NCBI RefSeq assembly: GCF_003351405.1
Contig: NZ_CP031240.1
Span: forward strand, 1,364,001 to 1,428,000
DNA: 64,000 nt
Source of the DNA: Haemophilus haemolyticus
GTDB taxonomy: Bacteria > Pseudomonadota > Gammaproteobacteria > Enterobacterales > Pasteurellaceae
Reading direction: 5' to 3'
Below, in pieces: positions 1-8,492 of this stretch (its first letter is position 1; each line of letters begins with the position of its first letter). The notes under the pieces were generated by a model that worked only from the letters and a program-made list of their open reading frames with translations, did not search any database and had not been told where the DNA came from. The position numbers were made by a program, and so were the translations under genes.

Positions 1-1
1 G

Positions 2-163
2 GAAAAATCCCATGAAAGCTCTCTCTTAGGTTTAGGGATTGCATTGGTTTTTTTACTGATTGTAGGCAAAGAATATTTCTTAATTCCAACATTAATTGGT
101 ATCTGGTTAATTCTAACTATACGTGGACCTAAATTAGACACAAAATTGGAGTCGCTAAAATGA
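2..163 (+). CDS. azlC: AzlC-family branched-chain amino acid exporter subunit, C-terminal end (partial)
   Basis: Only the last 53 codons are in the window; the reading frame is open from base 2 to a TGA at 161-163. The visible residues are mostly hydrophobic (about two membrane segments) and end in a short charged tail. The stop overlaps the ATG of the next gene (ATGA, 4 bp), the coupling typical of azlC-azlD (ygaZ-ygaH) pairs that export branched-chain amino acids. The identification rests mainly on the downstream AzlD partner, since the fragment itself has little diagnostic sequence. Confidence 0.65.
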   Translation, partial: EKSHESSLLGLGIALVFLLIVGKEYFLIPTLIGIWLILTIRGPKLDTKLESLK

Positions 164-489
164 CACTTACAGAACAGATTATAACGATTGGAATTTGTGT
201 GCTTACGGTGCAATTTACGCGCTTATTACCATTTTTTGTATTCCCAGCTAATCGTCCGATTCCACAATATATTCGCTATCTTGGGAAAGTTTTACCTCCA
301 GCTATGTTTGGTATGCTTGTAGTTTATTGCTATAAGAATATTGATGTTTTAACTGGTTATCATGGTATTCCTGATTTTCTTGCAGGCATAGTGGTGCTAG
401 GGCTACATTTTTGGAAGAAAAATATGTTTCTATCTATTGCGGTTGGTACGCTTTTCTATATGGTTTTAGTACAACTTGTCTTTATTTAA
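160..489 (+). CDS. azlD: AzlD-family membrane protein, small subunit of the branched-chain amino acid exporter
   Basis: A 109-residue protein with about four hydrophobic segments. It carries the AzlD family pattern: a segment with FTRLLPFFVFP near residues 19-28, then YLGKVLPPAMFGMLVVYC near residues 40-57. AzlD works with the larger AzlC permease in the inner membrane. The start codon overlaps the azlC stop, so the two are translationally coupled. Length matches the family (about 100-110 residues). No terminator with a good U-tract follows directly; a weak hairpin (GGGCT/AGCCC) lies at about 502-522. Confidence 0.8.
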   Translation: MTLTEQIITIGICVLTVQFTRLLPFFVFPANRPIPQYIRYLGKVLPPAMFGMLVVYCYKNIDVLTGYHGIPDFLAGIVVLGLHFWKKNMFLSIAVGTLFYMVLVQLVFI

Positions 490-957
490 AATAAAATTAT
501 AGGGGCTGACGTAAATTAGCCCTAAATCATAACTTTCATTTCTCTAGAATCCTCTTGAATCTAAAGTTACTTCATAGTTTATAATTAATCCAATTTCTAG
601 AATGGTAGAAATTGGAATTCTAGTTATTACAAAAGATAGAACCTCGTTTTATTAAATTCTTTTATTGTTCATAGTACGACCATCTAGGTTGCTAAAAGAA
701 TTTAGCCGGTGACAAAGTGCGGGGTGAGCGAGCTAATGTTATCTAATTCCCCCAAATTGGATATGCTTCCCAAGATTTTAGATGTGCGCACTCGTCCCGG
801 CTTTTTATGCGCTAATGATGATGAAAATACCTTTATTTTTCATAAGAAAAAATAATTTCATCTTGCAATCGGTTGCTTTTTTTTCTGATCTTTTCCTTAT
901 TTTAAAAATCTTTTATCATGGCGCCCGTTTTTATTTTTAATCGAAGAGAACAGAATT
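490..957 (+). other. 468-bp intergenic region with several inverted repeats and a candidate structured RNA
   Basis: No ORF with coding character was seen. The region holds a perfect 10-bp inverted repeat with a 6-base loop (590-599 / 606-615), a perfect 12-bp inverted repeat (653-664 / 693-704) and, starting where the latter ends, nested complementary segments closing with AGCCGG (704-709) against CCGGCT (797-802) followed by a T-run (802-806). No known riboswitch or sRNA consensus was recognised. The stretch at 716-724 resembles an uptake signal with one mismatch. Promoter and SD for the next gene lie in the last 100 bp; the SD is GAAGAGAA just before 958. Confidence 0.5.
704..806 (+). ncRNA. 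Candidate structured RNA or leader ending in a U-tract (unassigned)
   Basis: Four nested pairings can be drawn: AGCCGG 704-709 with CCGGCT 797-802; GTGCG near 716-720 with CGCAC 787-791; ATCTAA near 740 with TTAGAT near 778; TTGG with CCAA around a short internal loop. The outer stem is directly followed by five T residues, as in an intrinsic terminator. The arrangement fits either a free-standing small RNA or a cis-acting leader of the gene at 958. I do not recognise the family; covariation support is unknown. Confidence 0.35.
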
Positions 958-1191
958 ATGGAATTGAATTTAGTTGAATTATTGGGTTATATCGCAACCT
1001 TTTTTGTTGCAGTATCGTTTTTGTTTAAATCTATCGTACATTTACGCGTAGTGAATAGCATTGGAGCAATTTTATTTGTGATCTATAGCGTAATTATCGC
1101 AGCTTATCCTGTAGCATTATTAAATGCATTTTTAGCCGTTGTGAATGTTTATCAACTTTGGCGATTAAGACAAGAAAAAGTCTCTAAATAA
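958..1191 (+). CDS. Small inner-membrane protein, YgjV / SemiSWEET-like (uncharacterised)
   Basis: A 77-residue protein with three hydrophobic segments (about residues 8-24, 29-49 and 52-68) and a basic C-terminal end. The spacing and the motif N-S-I-G-A near residue 34 resemble small YgjV-type inner membrane proteins, whose function is not established; some relatives resemble half-SWEET transporters. It is preceded by GAAGAGAA seven bases before the ATG and followed by an inverted uptake-signal pair shared with convergent prfC. It is separated from azlD by a long structured non-coding stretch, so it is probably transcribed on its own. Confident as a gene, weak on function. Confidence 0.7.
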   Translation: MELNLVELLGYIATFFVAVSFLFKSIVHLRVVNSIGAILFVIYSVIIAAYPVALLNAFLAVVNVYQLWRLRQEKVSK

Positions 1192-1196
1192 AAGAA

Positions 1197-1222
1197 AAGT
1201 GCGGTGAAATTTCACCGCACTT
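1197..1222. terminator. Bidirectional terminator made of an inverted uptake-signal pair
   Basis: AAGTGCGGT at 1197-1205 and ACCGCACTT at 1214-1222 form a continuous palindrome with 14-bp arms (counting flanking A/T) and no loop bases. It separates the small membrane protein gene (+) from prfC (-), which converge on it. Confidence 0.75.
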
Positions 1223-1229
1223 TGTCGTT

Positions 1230-2813
1230 TTAATGCTCACGAGTTTTGTAAAAAACGACATCAGGATAACGTTCTTGAGCTAAATTCAGATTTACCATTG
1301 TTGGCGCAATATAGGTTAAGTTATCACCACCATCTAAAGCTAAATTTTGCTCATTTTTGCGTTTAAATTCTTCGAATTTTTTCGCATCGGCACATTCCAC
1401 CCAGCGTGCAGTTGCAACGTTCACATTTTCATAAATTGCTTCTACGTTATATTCAGTTTTTAGACGAGAAACCACCACATCAAACTGTAAGACACCTACC
1501 GCTCCCACGATTAAATCGTTGTTCATTAATGGGCGGAATACCTGAACAGCACCTTCTTCTGAAAGTTGTACTAAACCTTTAAGTAATTGTTTTTGTTTGA
1601 GTGGATCTCTTAAGCGAATACGGCGGAATAGCTCAGGCGCAAAGTTTGGAATACCGGTAAATTTCAAGGTTTCACCTTGCGTAAAGGTATCGCCAATTTG
1701 GATCGTACCATGATTATGTAAACCAATAATATCGCCAGCGTAAGCTTCTTCGGCGTGAGCACGGTCGCCAGCCATAAAGGTGAGTGCGTCAGAAATCACC
1801 ACATCTTTTCCAATACGGACGTGTTTGAGCTTCATACCTTTCTCATATTTGCCTGAAACAACACGCATAAAGGCAACACGGTCGCGGTGTTTTGGATCCA
1901 TATTAGCTTGAATTTTAAATACGAAACCACTGAATTTTTCTTCTGAACTTTCAACGGTTCTTGTATCTGCTTGACGGGATTGTGGTTTTGGCGCCCATTG
2001 TGTTAAACCATCAAGGAAATGATCCACCCCGAAGTTACCTAATGCTGTCCCGAAAAATACAGGCGTAAGTTCACCTTTAATAAAGGCATCATGTTCAAAT
2101 TCGTTACTTGCGCCTTGCACTAATTCTAATTCATCGCGAAGTTGTTGTGCTAAATCATCGCCAACAGCAGCATCTAATTCTGGGCTATTTAAACCTTTCA
2201 CGATACGAACTTCTTGAATGGTTGAGCCTTGACCGGATTGATAAAGATAGGTTTCATCTTTAGCGATATGATAAACGCCTTTAAATAATTTCCCGCAACC
2301 AATTGGCCATGTAATTGGTGCACAACGAATTTTAAGAATATTTTCCACTTCATCTAACAATTCCATCGGATCGCGAATATCGCGGTCGAGTTTGTTCATG
2401 AAGGTGATGATTGGCGTATCACGTAAGCGAGTCACTTCCATTAGTTTAATTGTACGTTCCTCAACCCCTTTTGCTGAGTCGATAACCATTAAACAGCTAT
2501 CCACAGCGGTTAAAGTGCGGTAAGTATCTTCAGAGAAATCTTCGTGCCCTGGGGTATCAAGTAAGTTCACCAAGCAATCGTTATAAGGAAATTGCATAAC
2601 GGAAGTGGTAATCGAAATCCCACGTTGTTTTTCCATTTCCATCCAGTCAGATTTGGCATGCGCAGTTGAGCCTTTGCCTTTTACAGAACCTGCTGTTTGA
2701 ATCGCATTTCCGTATAAAAGTACCTTTTCGGTGATGGTTGTTTTACCTGCATCGGGGTGGGAAATAATCGCAAAAGTGCGACGTTTATTAACTTCTTCTA
2801 ATGGATAACTCAT
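1230..2813 (-). CDS. prfC: Peptide chain release factor 3 (RF3), GTPase
   Basis: RF3 removes RF1/RF2 from the ribosome after peptide release, using GTP. The 527-residue product has the translational GTPase motifs in order: P-loop SHPDAGKTT (about residue 19), the G2 region with [19 protein letters not shown] (G3) and NKLD (G4), followed by the EF-G-like domains II and III. Length agrees with the family. ATG at 2813 is chosen; a TTG six codons upstream would add residues not seen in homologues. It is convergent with the small membrane protein gene and divergent from fabI. An uptake signal lies inside the gene at 2513-2521. Confidence 0.96.
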   Translation of the reverse strand: MSYPLEEVNKRRTFAIISHPDAGKTTITEKVLLYGNAIQTAGSVKGKGSTAHAKSDWMEMEKQRGISITTSVMQFPYNDCLVNLLDTPGHEDFSEDTYRTLTAVDSCLMVIDSAKGVEERTIKLMEVTRLRDTPIITFMNKLDRDIRDPMELLDEVENILKIRCAPITWPIGCGKLFKGVYHIAKDETYLYQSGQGSTIQEVRIVKGLNSPELDAAVGDDLAQQLRDELELVQGASNEFEHDAFIKGELTPVFFGTALGNFGVDHFLDGLTQWAPKPQSRQADTRTVESSEEKFSGFVFKIQANMDPKHRDRVAFMRVVSGKYEKGMKLKHVRIGKDVVISDALTFMAGDRAHAEEAYAGDIIGLHNHGTIQIGDTFTQGETLKFTGIPNFAPELFRRIRLRDPLKQKQLLKGLVQLSEEGAVQVFRPLMNNDLIVGAVGVLQFDVVVSRLKTEYNVEAIYENVNVATARWVECADAKKFEEFKRKNEQNLALDGGDNLTYIAPTMVNLNLAQERYPDVVFYKTREH

Positions 2814-2926
2814 TGTTTCTTCTTCGTTCAATTAAAAATGTGGGGTATTTTCGCTGATTTTAGGTTTTTGCTCAAACGAATTTGTAAATAAAGTGCGGTT
2901 GGTTTTCTTAGAAAAATTGGTCTGCT

Positions 2927-2955
2927 TTGTACAAAGACAAATTTTCGCTTATACT
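2927..2955 (+). promoter_or_regulatory. fabI promoter (-35 TTGTAC, 17-bp spacer, -10 TATACT)
   Basis: TTGTAC at 2927-2932 and TATACT at 2950-2955 are 17 bp apart and lie about 36 bp before the fabI ATG. The -35 hexamer sits inside a perfect 12-bp palindrome, CTTTGTACAAAG (2925-2936), which could be an operator. Confidence 0.6.
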
Positions 2956-2991
2956 ACGCAAGTTTTTTACGCTAACAATATAGGAAAAATT

Positions 2992-3780
2992 ATGGGTTTC
3001 TTAACAGGTAAACGCATTTTAGTAACCGGTCTTGCAAGCAATCGTTCTATCGCTTACGGGATCGCAAAATCAATGAAAGAACAAGGTGCAGAACTTGCTT
3101 TCACTTATTTAAACGATAAATTACAACCGCGCGTAGAAGAATTTGCCAAAGAATTTGGTTCTGATATCGTGCTTCCTTTAGATGTTGCAACTGATGAAAG
3201 CATTCAAAATTGCTTTGCAGAATTAAGTAAGCGTTGGGATAAATTTGATGGTTTTGTTCACGCAATCGCATTTGCACCGGGCGATCAATTAGATGGCGAT
3301 TATGTCAATGCGGCAACGCGTGAAGGTTACCGTATTGCTCACGATATTAGCGCATATAGCTTCGTTGCAATGGCACAAGCGGCACGTCCTTATTTAAATC
3401 CAAATGCTGCATTATTAACCCTTTCTTACTTAGGGGCAGAACGAGCGATTCCTAACTATAACGTGATGTGTTTAGCGAAAGCGTCTCTTGAAGCAGCAAC
3501 ACGCGTAATGGCAGCGGATTTAGGTAAAGAAGGTATTCGTGTGAATGCAATTTCTGCTGGCCCAATTCGCACTTTAGCGGCATCAGGCATTAAAAACTTC
3601 AAGAAAATGCTTTCTACCTTTGAGAAAACTGCTGCATTACGCCGTACTGTCACTATTGAAGATGTGGGTAACTCAGCAGCATTTTTATGCTCTGATTTAG
3701 CATCGGGTATTACTGGTGAAATCGTTCACGTAGATGCAGGTTTCAGCATTACCGCAATGGGCGAATTAGGCGAAGAATAA
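2992..3780 (+). CDS. fabI: Enoyl-ACP reductase (NADH), FabI
   Basis: FabI catalyses the last, NADH-dependent reduction in each fatty acid elongation cycle and is the target of triclosan and isoniazid-like drugs. The 262-residue product is a divergent short-chain dehydrogenase: nucleotide motif [13 protein letters not shown] near residues 13-25 and catalytic Tyr156 and Lys163 in YNVMCLAK, matching E. coli numbering. The ATG at 2992 is chosen because it has AGGA eight bases upstream and gives the exact family length; the open frame extends 33 codons further upstream without support. It has its own promoter and is followed by a terminator. Confidence 0.97.
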   Translation: MGFLTGKRILVTGLASNRSIAYGIAKSMKEQGAELAFTYLNDKLQPRVEEFAKEFGSDIVLPLDVATDESIQNCFAELSKRWDKFDGFVHAIAFAPGDQLDGDYVNAATREGYRIAHDISAYSFVAMAQAARPYLNPNAALLTLSYLGAERAIPNYNVMCLAKASLEAATRVMAADLGKEGIRVNAISAGPIRTLAASGIKNFKKMLSTFEKTAALRRTVTIEDVGNSAAFLCSDLASGITGEIVHVDAGFSITAMGELGEE

Positions 3781-3800
3781 TTTTTCTTACATTCTTTTTT

Positions 3801-3830
3801 AGGCAGGCTTTTCAGTCTGCCTTTTCTCTT
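3801..3830 (+). terminator. fabI intrinsic terminator
   Basis: AGGCAG (3801-3806) and CTGCCT pair across a short loop and are followed by TTTCTCTTTTTT. rnb starts only 15 bp later, so rnb needs read-through or a promoter overlapping this hairpin. Confidence 0.65.
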
Positions 3831-3845
3831 TTTTAAAATATAACT

Positions 3846-5825
3846 ATGTTTCAAGATAATCCTTTACTCGCACAGCTTAAACAACAAATCCACGACAGCA
3901 AAGAGCATGTAGAAGGCGTGGTAAAAAGCACTGATAAAGCCTACGGTTTTTTAGAGTGCGATAAGAAAACCTATTTCATCGCGCCGCCTTCAATGAAAAA
4001 GGTGATGCACGGTGATAAAATCAAAGCCACCATTGAAAAGCAAGGCGATAAAGAACAAGCCGAGCCGGAATTCTTAATTGAGCCAATGTTGACGTGTTTC
4101 ATTGCCAAAGTGCGGTTCAATAAAGACAAGAAATTACAAGTTTTGGTGGATCATCCAAGTATCAATCAACCAATTGGCGCACAACAAGCTAAATCTGTAA
4201 AAGAAGAATTACAGGAAGGTGATTGGGTGGTTGCTAATTTAAAAACACACCCATTACGTGATGATCGCTTTTTCTATGCCACTATTAATCAGTTTATTTG
4301 CCGAGCTGATGATGAATTTGCCCCTTGGTGGGTAACATTGGCACGTCATGAGCAATCTCGTTATCCTGTGCAAGGCACTGAAAGTTATGAAATGTTAGAT
4401 CAACAAACTCGTGAAGATCTGACCGCACTTCATTTTGTAACGATTGACTCTGAAAGCACAATGGATATGGACGATGCCTTATATATAGAGCCTATAGAAC
4501 AAAATGGTGAACAAACAGGTTGGAAATTAGTTGTAGCGATTGCGGATCCAACTGCTTATATCGCGTTAGATTCTCAAATTGAAAAAGATGCGAGACAGCG
4601 TTGTTTCACCAATTATTTGCCTGGCTTTAACATTCCTATGTTACCACGTGAATTATCTGATGAATTATGTTCGTTAATGGAAAATGAAACGCGTCCAGCC
4701 CTTGTTTGTTATATCGAAACGGATCTTGAAGGCAATATCACGGCTAAACCGCATTTTGTTTCGGCTTATGTTCAATCTAAAGCGAAATTGGCTTATAACA
4801 AAGTGTCGGATTATTTAGAATGTGCAGACAACTCATGGCAGCCAGAAACATCAGAAATTGCACAACAAATTGATTGGTTACATCAATTTACTAAAGCACG
4901 CATTCAATGGCGTAAGACTCATTCTTTGTTATTTAAAGAAAAACCGGATTATTCTTTTGTGCTCGCTGAAAATGGCAAAGTGGCAGAAATCAAAGCAGAA
5001 TATCGTCGTATAGCCAATCAAATTGTCGAAGAATCGATGATTATTGCTAACATTTGTGCTGCGCAATTTTTAGCAGAGCAGGCACAAACCGGTATTTTTA
5101 ATACGCATAGCGGTTTTGATAAGAAATTCTTAGAGAATGCGCACAATTTCTTAATGGCAAATTTAGCCAATGAACAAAATCAAGCTGAACTTGCTGAGTG
5201 TTATTCGGTAGAAAATTTGGCGACATTAAACGGTTATTGCCAAATGCGCCATGATATTGAACCGATAGAAGGCGACTATTTAGAGTTCCGTTTACGTCGT
5301 TATTTAACTTTCGCCGAATTTAAATCGGAATTAGCACCGCACTTTGGTCTTGGTTTAGAAGGGTATGCGACATGGACATCACCAATTCGTAAATATTCTG
5401 ATATGGTGAACCATCGTTTAATTAAAGCAGTATTGACACAACAAGCTTGTAATAAGCCACAAGATGAGGTGCTGGCCCGTTTACAAGAGGCTCGTCGCCA
5501 AAATCGCCTAGTAGAACGTGATATTGCAGATTGGTTATATTGCCGTTATCTTGTCGATAAAGTTGAATCAAATGCCGAATTTGAGGCGGAAGTGCAAGAT
5601 GTGATGCGTGGTGGCTTACGTGTGCAATTATTAGAAAATGGCGCCTCAATGTTTATACCTTCTTCAACTTTACATAATAATAAAGAAGAAATGCAGGTGA
5701 ATTCCGATGAGATTGCCCTTTATATTAAAGGGGAGCGCATTTACAAAATAGGTGATATTGTGAAAGTGAAACTTACGGAAGTGAAAGAAGCAACTCGCAG
5801 TATTGTCGGCGAAATCGTTCAATAA
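3846..5825 (+). CDS. rnb: Exoribonuclease II
   Basis: RNase II degrades single-stranded RNA 3'-5' to nucleoside monophosphates. The 659-residue product has N-terminal cold-shock-type domains (to about residue 190), the RNB catalytic domain with DSESTMDMDDALYIE near residue 200-214 supplying the metal-binding aspartates, and a C-terminal S1 domain (about residues 580-655). Length is close to the E. coli enzyme (644). There is no clear SD before the ATG, and the gene follows fabI and its terminator by a few bases. Two uptake signals lie inside it (4108, 4422). RNase R is excluded by length and lack of basic tail. Confidence 0.94.
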   Translation: MFQDNPLLAQLKQQIHDSKEHVEGVVKSTDKAYGFLECDKKTYFIAPPSMKKVMHGDKIKATIEKQGDKEQAEPEFLIEPMLTCFIAKVRFNKDKKLQVLVDHPSINQPIGAQQAKSVKEELQEGDWVVANLKTHPLRDDRFFYATINQFICRADDEFAPWWVTLARHEQSRYPVQGTESYEMLDQQTREDLTALHFVTIDSESTMDMDDALYIEPIEQNGEQTGWKLVVAIADPTAYIALDSQIEKDARQRCFTNYLPGFNIPMLPRELSDELCSLMENETRPALVCYIETDLEGNITAKPHFVSAYVQSKAKLAYNKVSDYLECADNSWQPETSEIAQQIDWLHQFTKARIQWRKTHSLLFKEKPDYSFVLAENGKVAEIKAEYRRIANQIVEESMIIANICAAQFLAEQAQTGIFNTHSGFDKKFLENAHNFLMANLANEQNQAELAECYSVENLATLNGYCQMRHDIEPIEGDYLEFRLRRYLTFAEFKSELAPHFGLGLEGYATWTSPIRKYSDMVNHRLIKAVLTQQACNKPQDEVLARLQEARRQNRLVERDIADWLYCRYLVDKVESNAEFEAEVQDVMRGGLRVQLLENGASMFIPSSTLHNNKEEMQVNSDEIALYIKGERIYKIGDIVKVKLTEVKEATRSIVGEIVQ

Positions 5826-5878
5826 AATGCTTCTTTTTCAACCAATTTTAAGTTGTTGAATATTCGGGAATAAAAAAC

Positions 5879-5902
5879 GGCTACATGAAGTAGCCATTTT
5901 TA
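5879..5902 (+). terminator. rnb intrinsic terminator
   Basis: GGCTAC (5879-5884) and GTAGCC (5890-5895) with loop ATGAA, followed by ATTTTTAT. Confidence 0.75.
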
Positions 5903-5910
5903 TAAGCGGA

Positions 5911-5938
5911 AAAGTGCGGTCAATTTTCACCGCACTTT
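5911..5938. terminator. Inverted uptake-signal pair between rnb and argG
   Basis: AAGTGCGGT 5912-5920 and ACCGCACTT 5929-5937 form a hairpin with T-rich flanks on both strands. It lies a few bases before the argG stop codon and probably terminates argG on the minus strand. Confidence 0.7.
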
Positions 5939-5942
5939 TATC

Positions 5943-7341
<1,399 letters not shown>

Positions 7342-7417
7342 AAATATAACCGCACTTTTTATGTTTGTCCAGCCTTTTATGTATTAAGACGAAAAATCTT
7401 TAGTTATCATCGTGCAT

Positions 7418-7449
7418 AAAAAATCCCCGCTCTAAATAGCAGGGATTTT
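7418..7449 (-). terminator. purC intrinsic terminator
   Basis: On the minus strand AAAATCCC-T-GCT pairs with AGC-G-GGGATTTT around ATTTAG and runs into TTTTTT. It begins inside the last codons and lies just after the purC stop. Confidence 0.75.
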
Positions 7450-7454
7450 GATCT

Positions 7455-8327
7455 CTATTTTGTTAATAAATCCAGCGCTTCCTGATATTTATCAAAAGTT
7501 TTCTGAATAATATTTTCTGGCACTTTAGGGGCGGGCGCTTGTTTATTCCAGCCGCTATTTTCTAACCAATCGCGTACAAATTGTTTATCGAATGATGGAG
7601 GATTAATCCCTTCTTGATAAGTATCGATAGACCAAAAACGGCTAGAGTCTGGTGTTAATACTTCATCCATTAAGGTGAGTGTGCCATTTTCATCTAAACC
7701 AAATTCAAATTTTGTGTCGCAAATAATAATGCCTTTAGTCAGTGCATATTCTGCAGCAGCAGTATAAAGTGAGATAGCTTTTTCTTTTACTTGTGCGGCT
7801 AAATCAGCCCCGATGAGTTTTTCACATTCTGCATAGCTGATATTTATATCGTGACTGCCAACGGCTTCTTTACTTGATGGGGTGAAAATAGGTTCTGGTA
7901 ATTTACTGGCTTCAACTAAGCCTTCAGGTAATTTTAATCCGCAGATGGTTCCAGTTTGTTTGTAATCTTTTAAACCACTGCCAGTTAAATAGCCACGCAC
8001 GATAGATTCAATTTTAATGGGATTCAAACGTTTACACACTACCGCACGATCTTTGACTAAATCAGCTTCTTCTTTTGGCAACACATCATAAACAGTCTCG
8101 CCAGTGAAATGATTCGGCATAATATGAGCAAGTTTGTTAAACCAAAAATTGGAAATTTGAGTCAGAATTTCGCCTTTTCGTGGAATGGGATCATCTAAAA
8201 TAACATCAAACGCAGATAATCGGTCAGAAGCAACCATTAGCATACGTTTATCATCGATTTCATAGAGATCGCGTACTTTACCTGAATAGATTTTTTTTAG
8301 ACTTAAAGTGGGGAGTTGTTGTGTCAT
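7455..8327 (-). CDS. purC: SAICAR synthetase (phosphoribosylaminoimidazole-succinocarboxamide synthase)
   Basis: Condenses CAIR with aspartate in purine synthesis. The 290-residue product has the family motifs YSGKVRDLYE (about residue 14), RGYLTGSG and ICDTKFEFG. It is of the long type (about 290-306 residues, like yeast Ade1) rather than the 237-residue enteric type. ATG at 8327 is chosen because the protein then starts as homologues do and AGGTG precedes it; the frame stays open 16 codons upstream but that stretch runs through the promoter region. A PurR box lies about 55 bp upstream. Terminators isolate it from argG and mrcB. Confidence 0.95.
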   Translation of the reverse strand: MTQQLPTLSLKKIYSGKVRDLYEIDDKRMLMVASDRLSAFDVILDDPIPRKGEILTQISNFWFNKLAHIMPNHFTGETVYDVLPKEEADLVKDRAVVCKRLNPIKIESIVRGYLTGSGLKDYKQTGTICGLKLPEGLVEASKLPEPIFTPSSKEAVGSHDINISYAECEKLIGADLAAQVKEKAISLYTAAAEYALTKGIIICDTKFEFGLDENGTLTLMDEVLTPDSSRFWSIDTYQEGINPPSFDKQFVRDWLENSGWNKQAPAPKVPENIIQKTFDKYQEALDLLTK

Positions 8328-8380
8328 CGTTTTGCACCTGTATGAAAGTAAAAACTGGCGCGTATTGTACCGCACTTTTA

Positions 8381-8396
8381 AAGCAAACGTTTGCTA
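8381..8396 (-). promoter_or_regulatory. PurR box of purC
   Basis: AAGCAAACGTTTGCTA matches the PurR operator ACGCAAACGTTTGCGT at 12 of 12 central positions (GCAAACGTTTGC). It lies 54-69 bp upstream of the purC ATG, overlapping or next to the promoter. An uptake signal (8369-8377) lies between it and the gene. Confidence 0.85.
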
Positions 8397-8411
8397 TTTT
8401 TTAAAAGAAAT

Positions 8412-8438
8412 AAAAAATCCCCTGAAATTTCAGGGGAA
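8412..8438 (-). terminator. mrcB intrinsic terminator
   Basis: A perfect 18-bp palindrome, CCCCTGAAATTTCAGGGG (8419-8436), is followed on the minus strand by TTTTTT. It ends the erpA-yacL-mrcB transcript. Confidence 0.8.
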
Positions 8439-8492
8439 ATGTAGTTTTTTGCTTCAAAAATTTGCTTATTATTAGAAATATACCGCGATTAA

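Noticed and set aside
490..957. tmRNA, RNase P RNA, 6S RNA or a TPP/FMN/lysine/glycine riboswitch in the long intergenic region
   Set aside because: Compared with the conserved cores I know; none is present. Left as unassigned.
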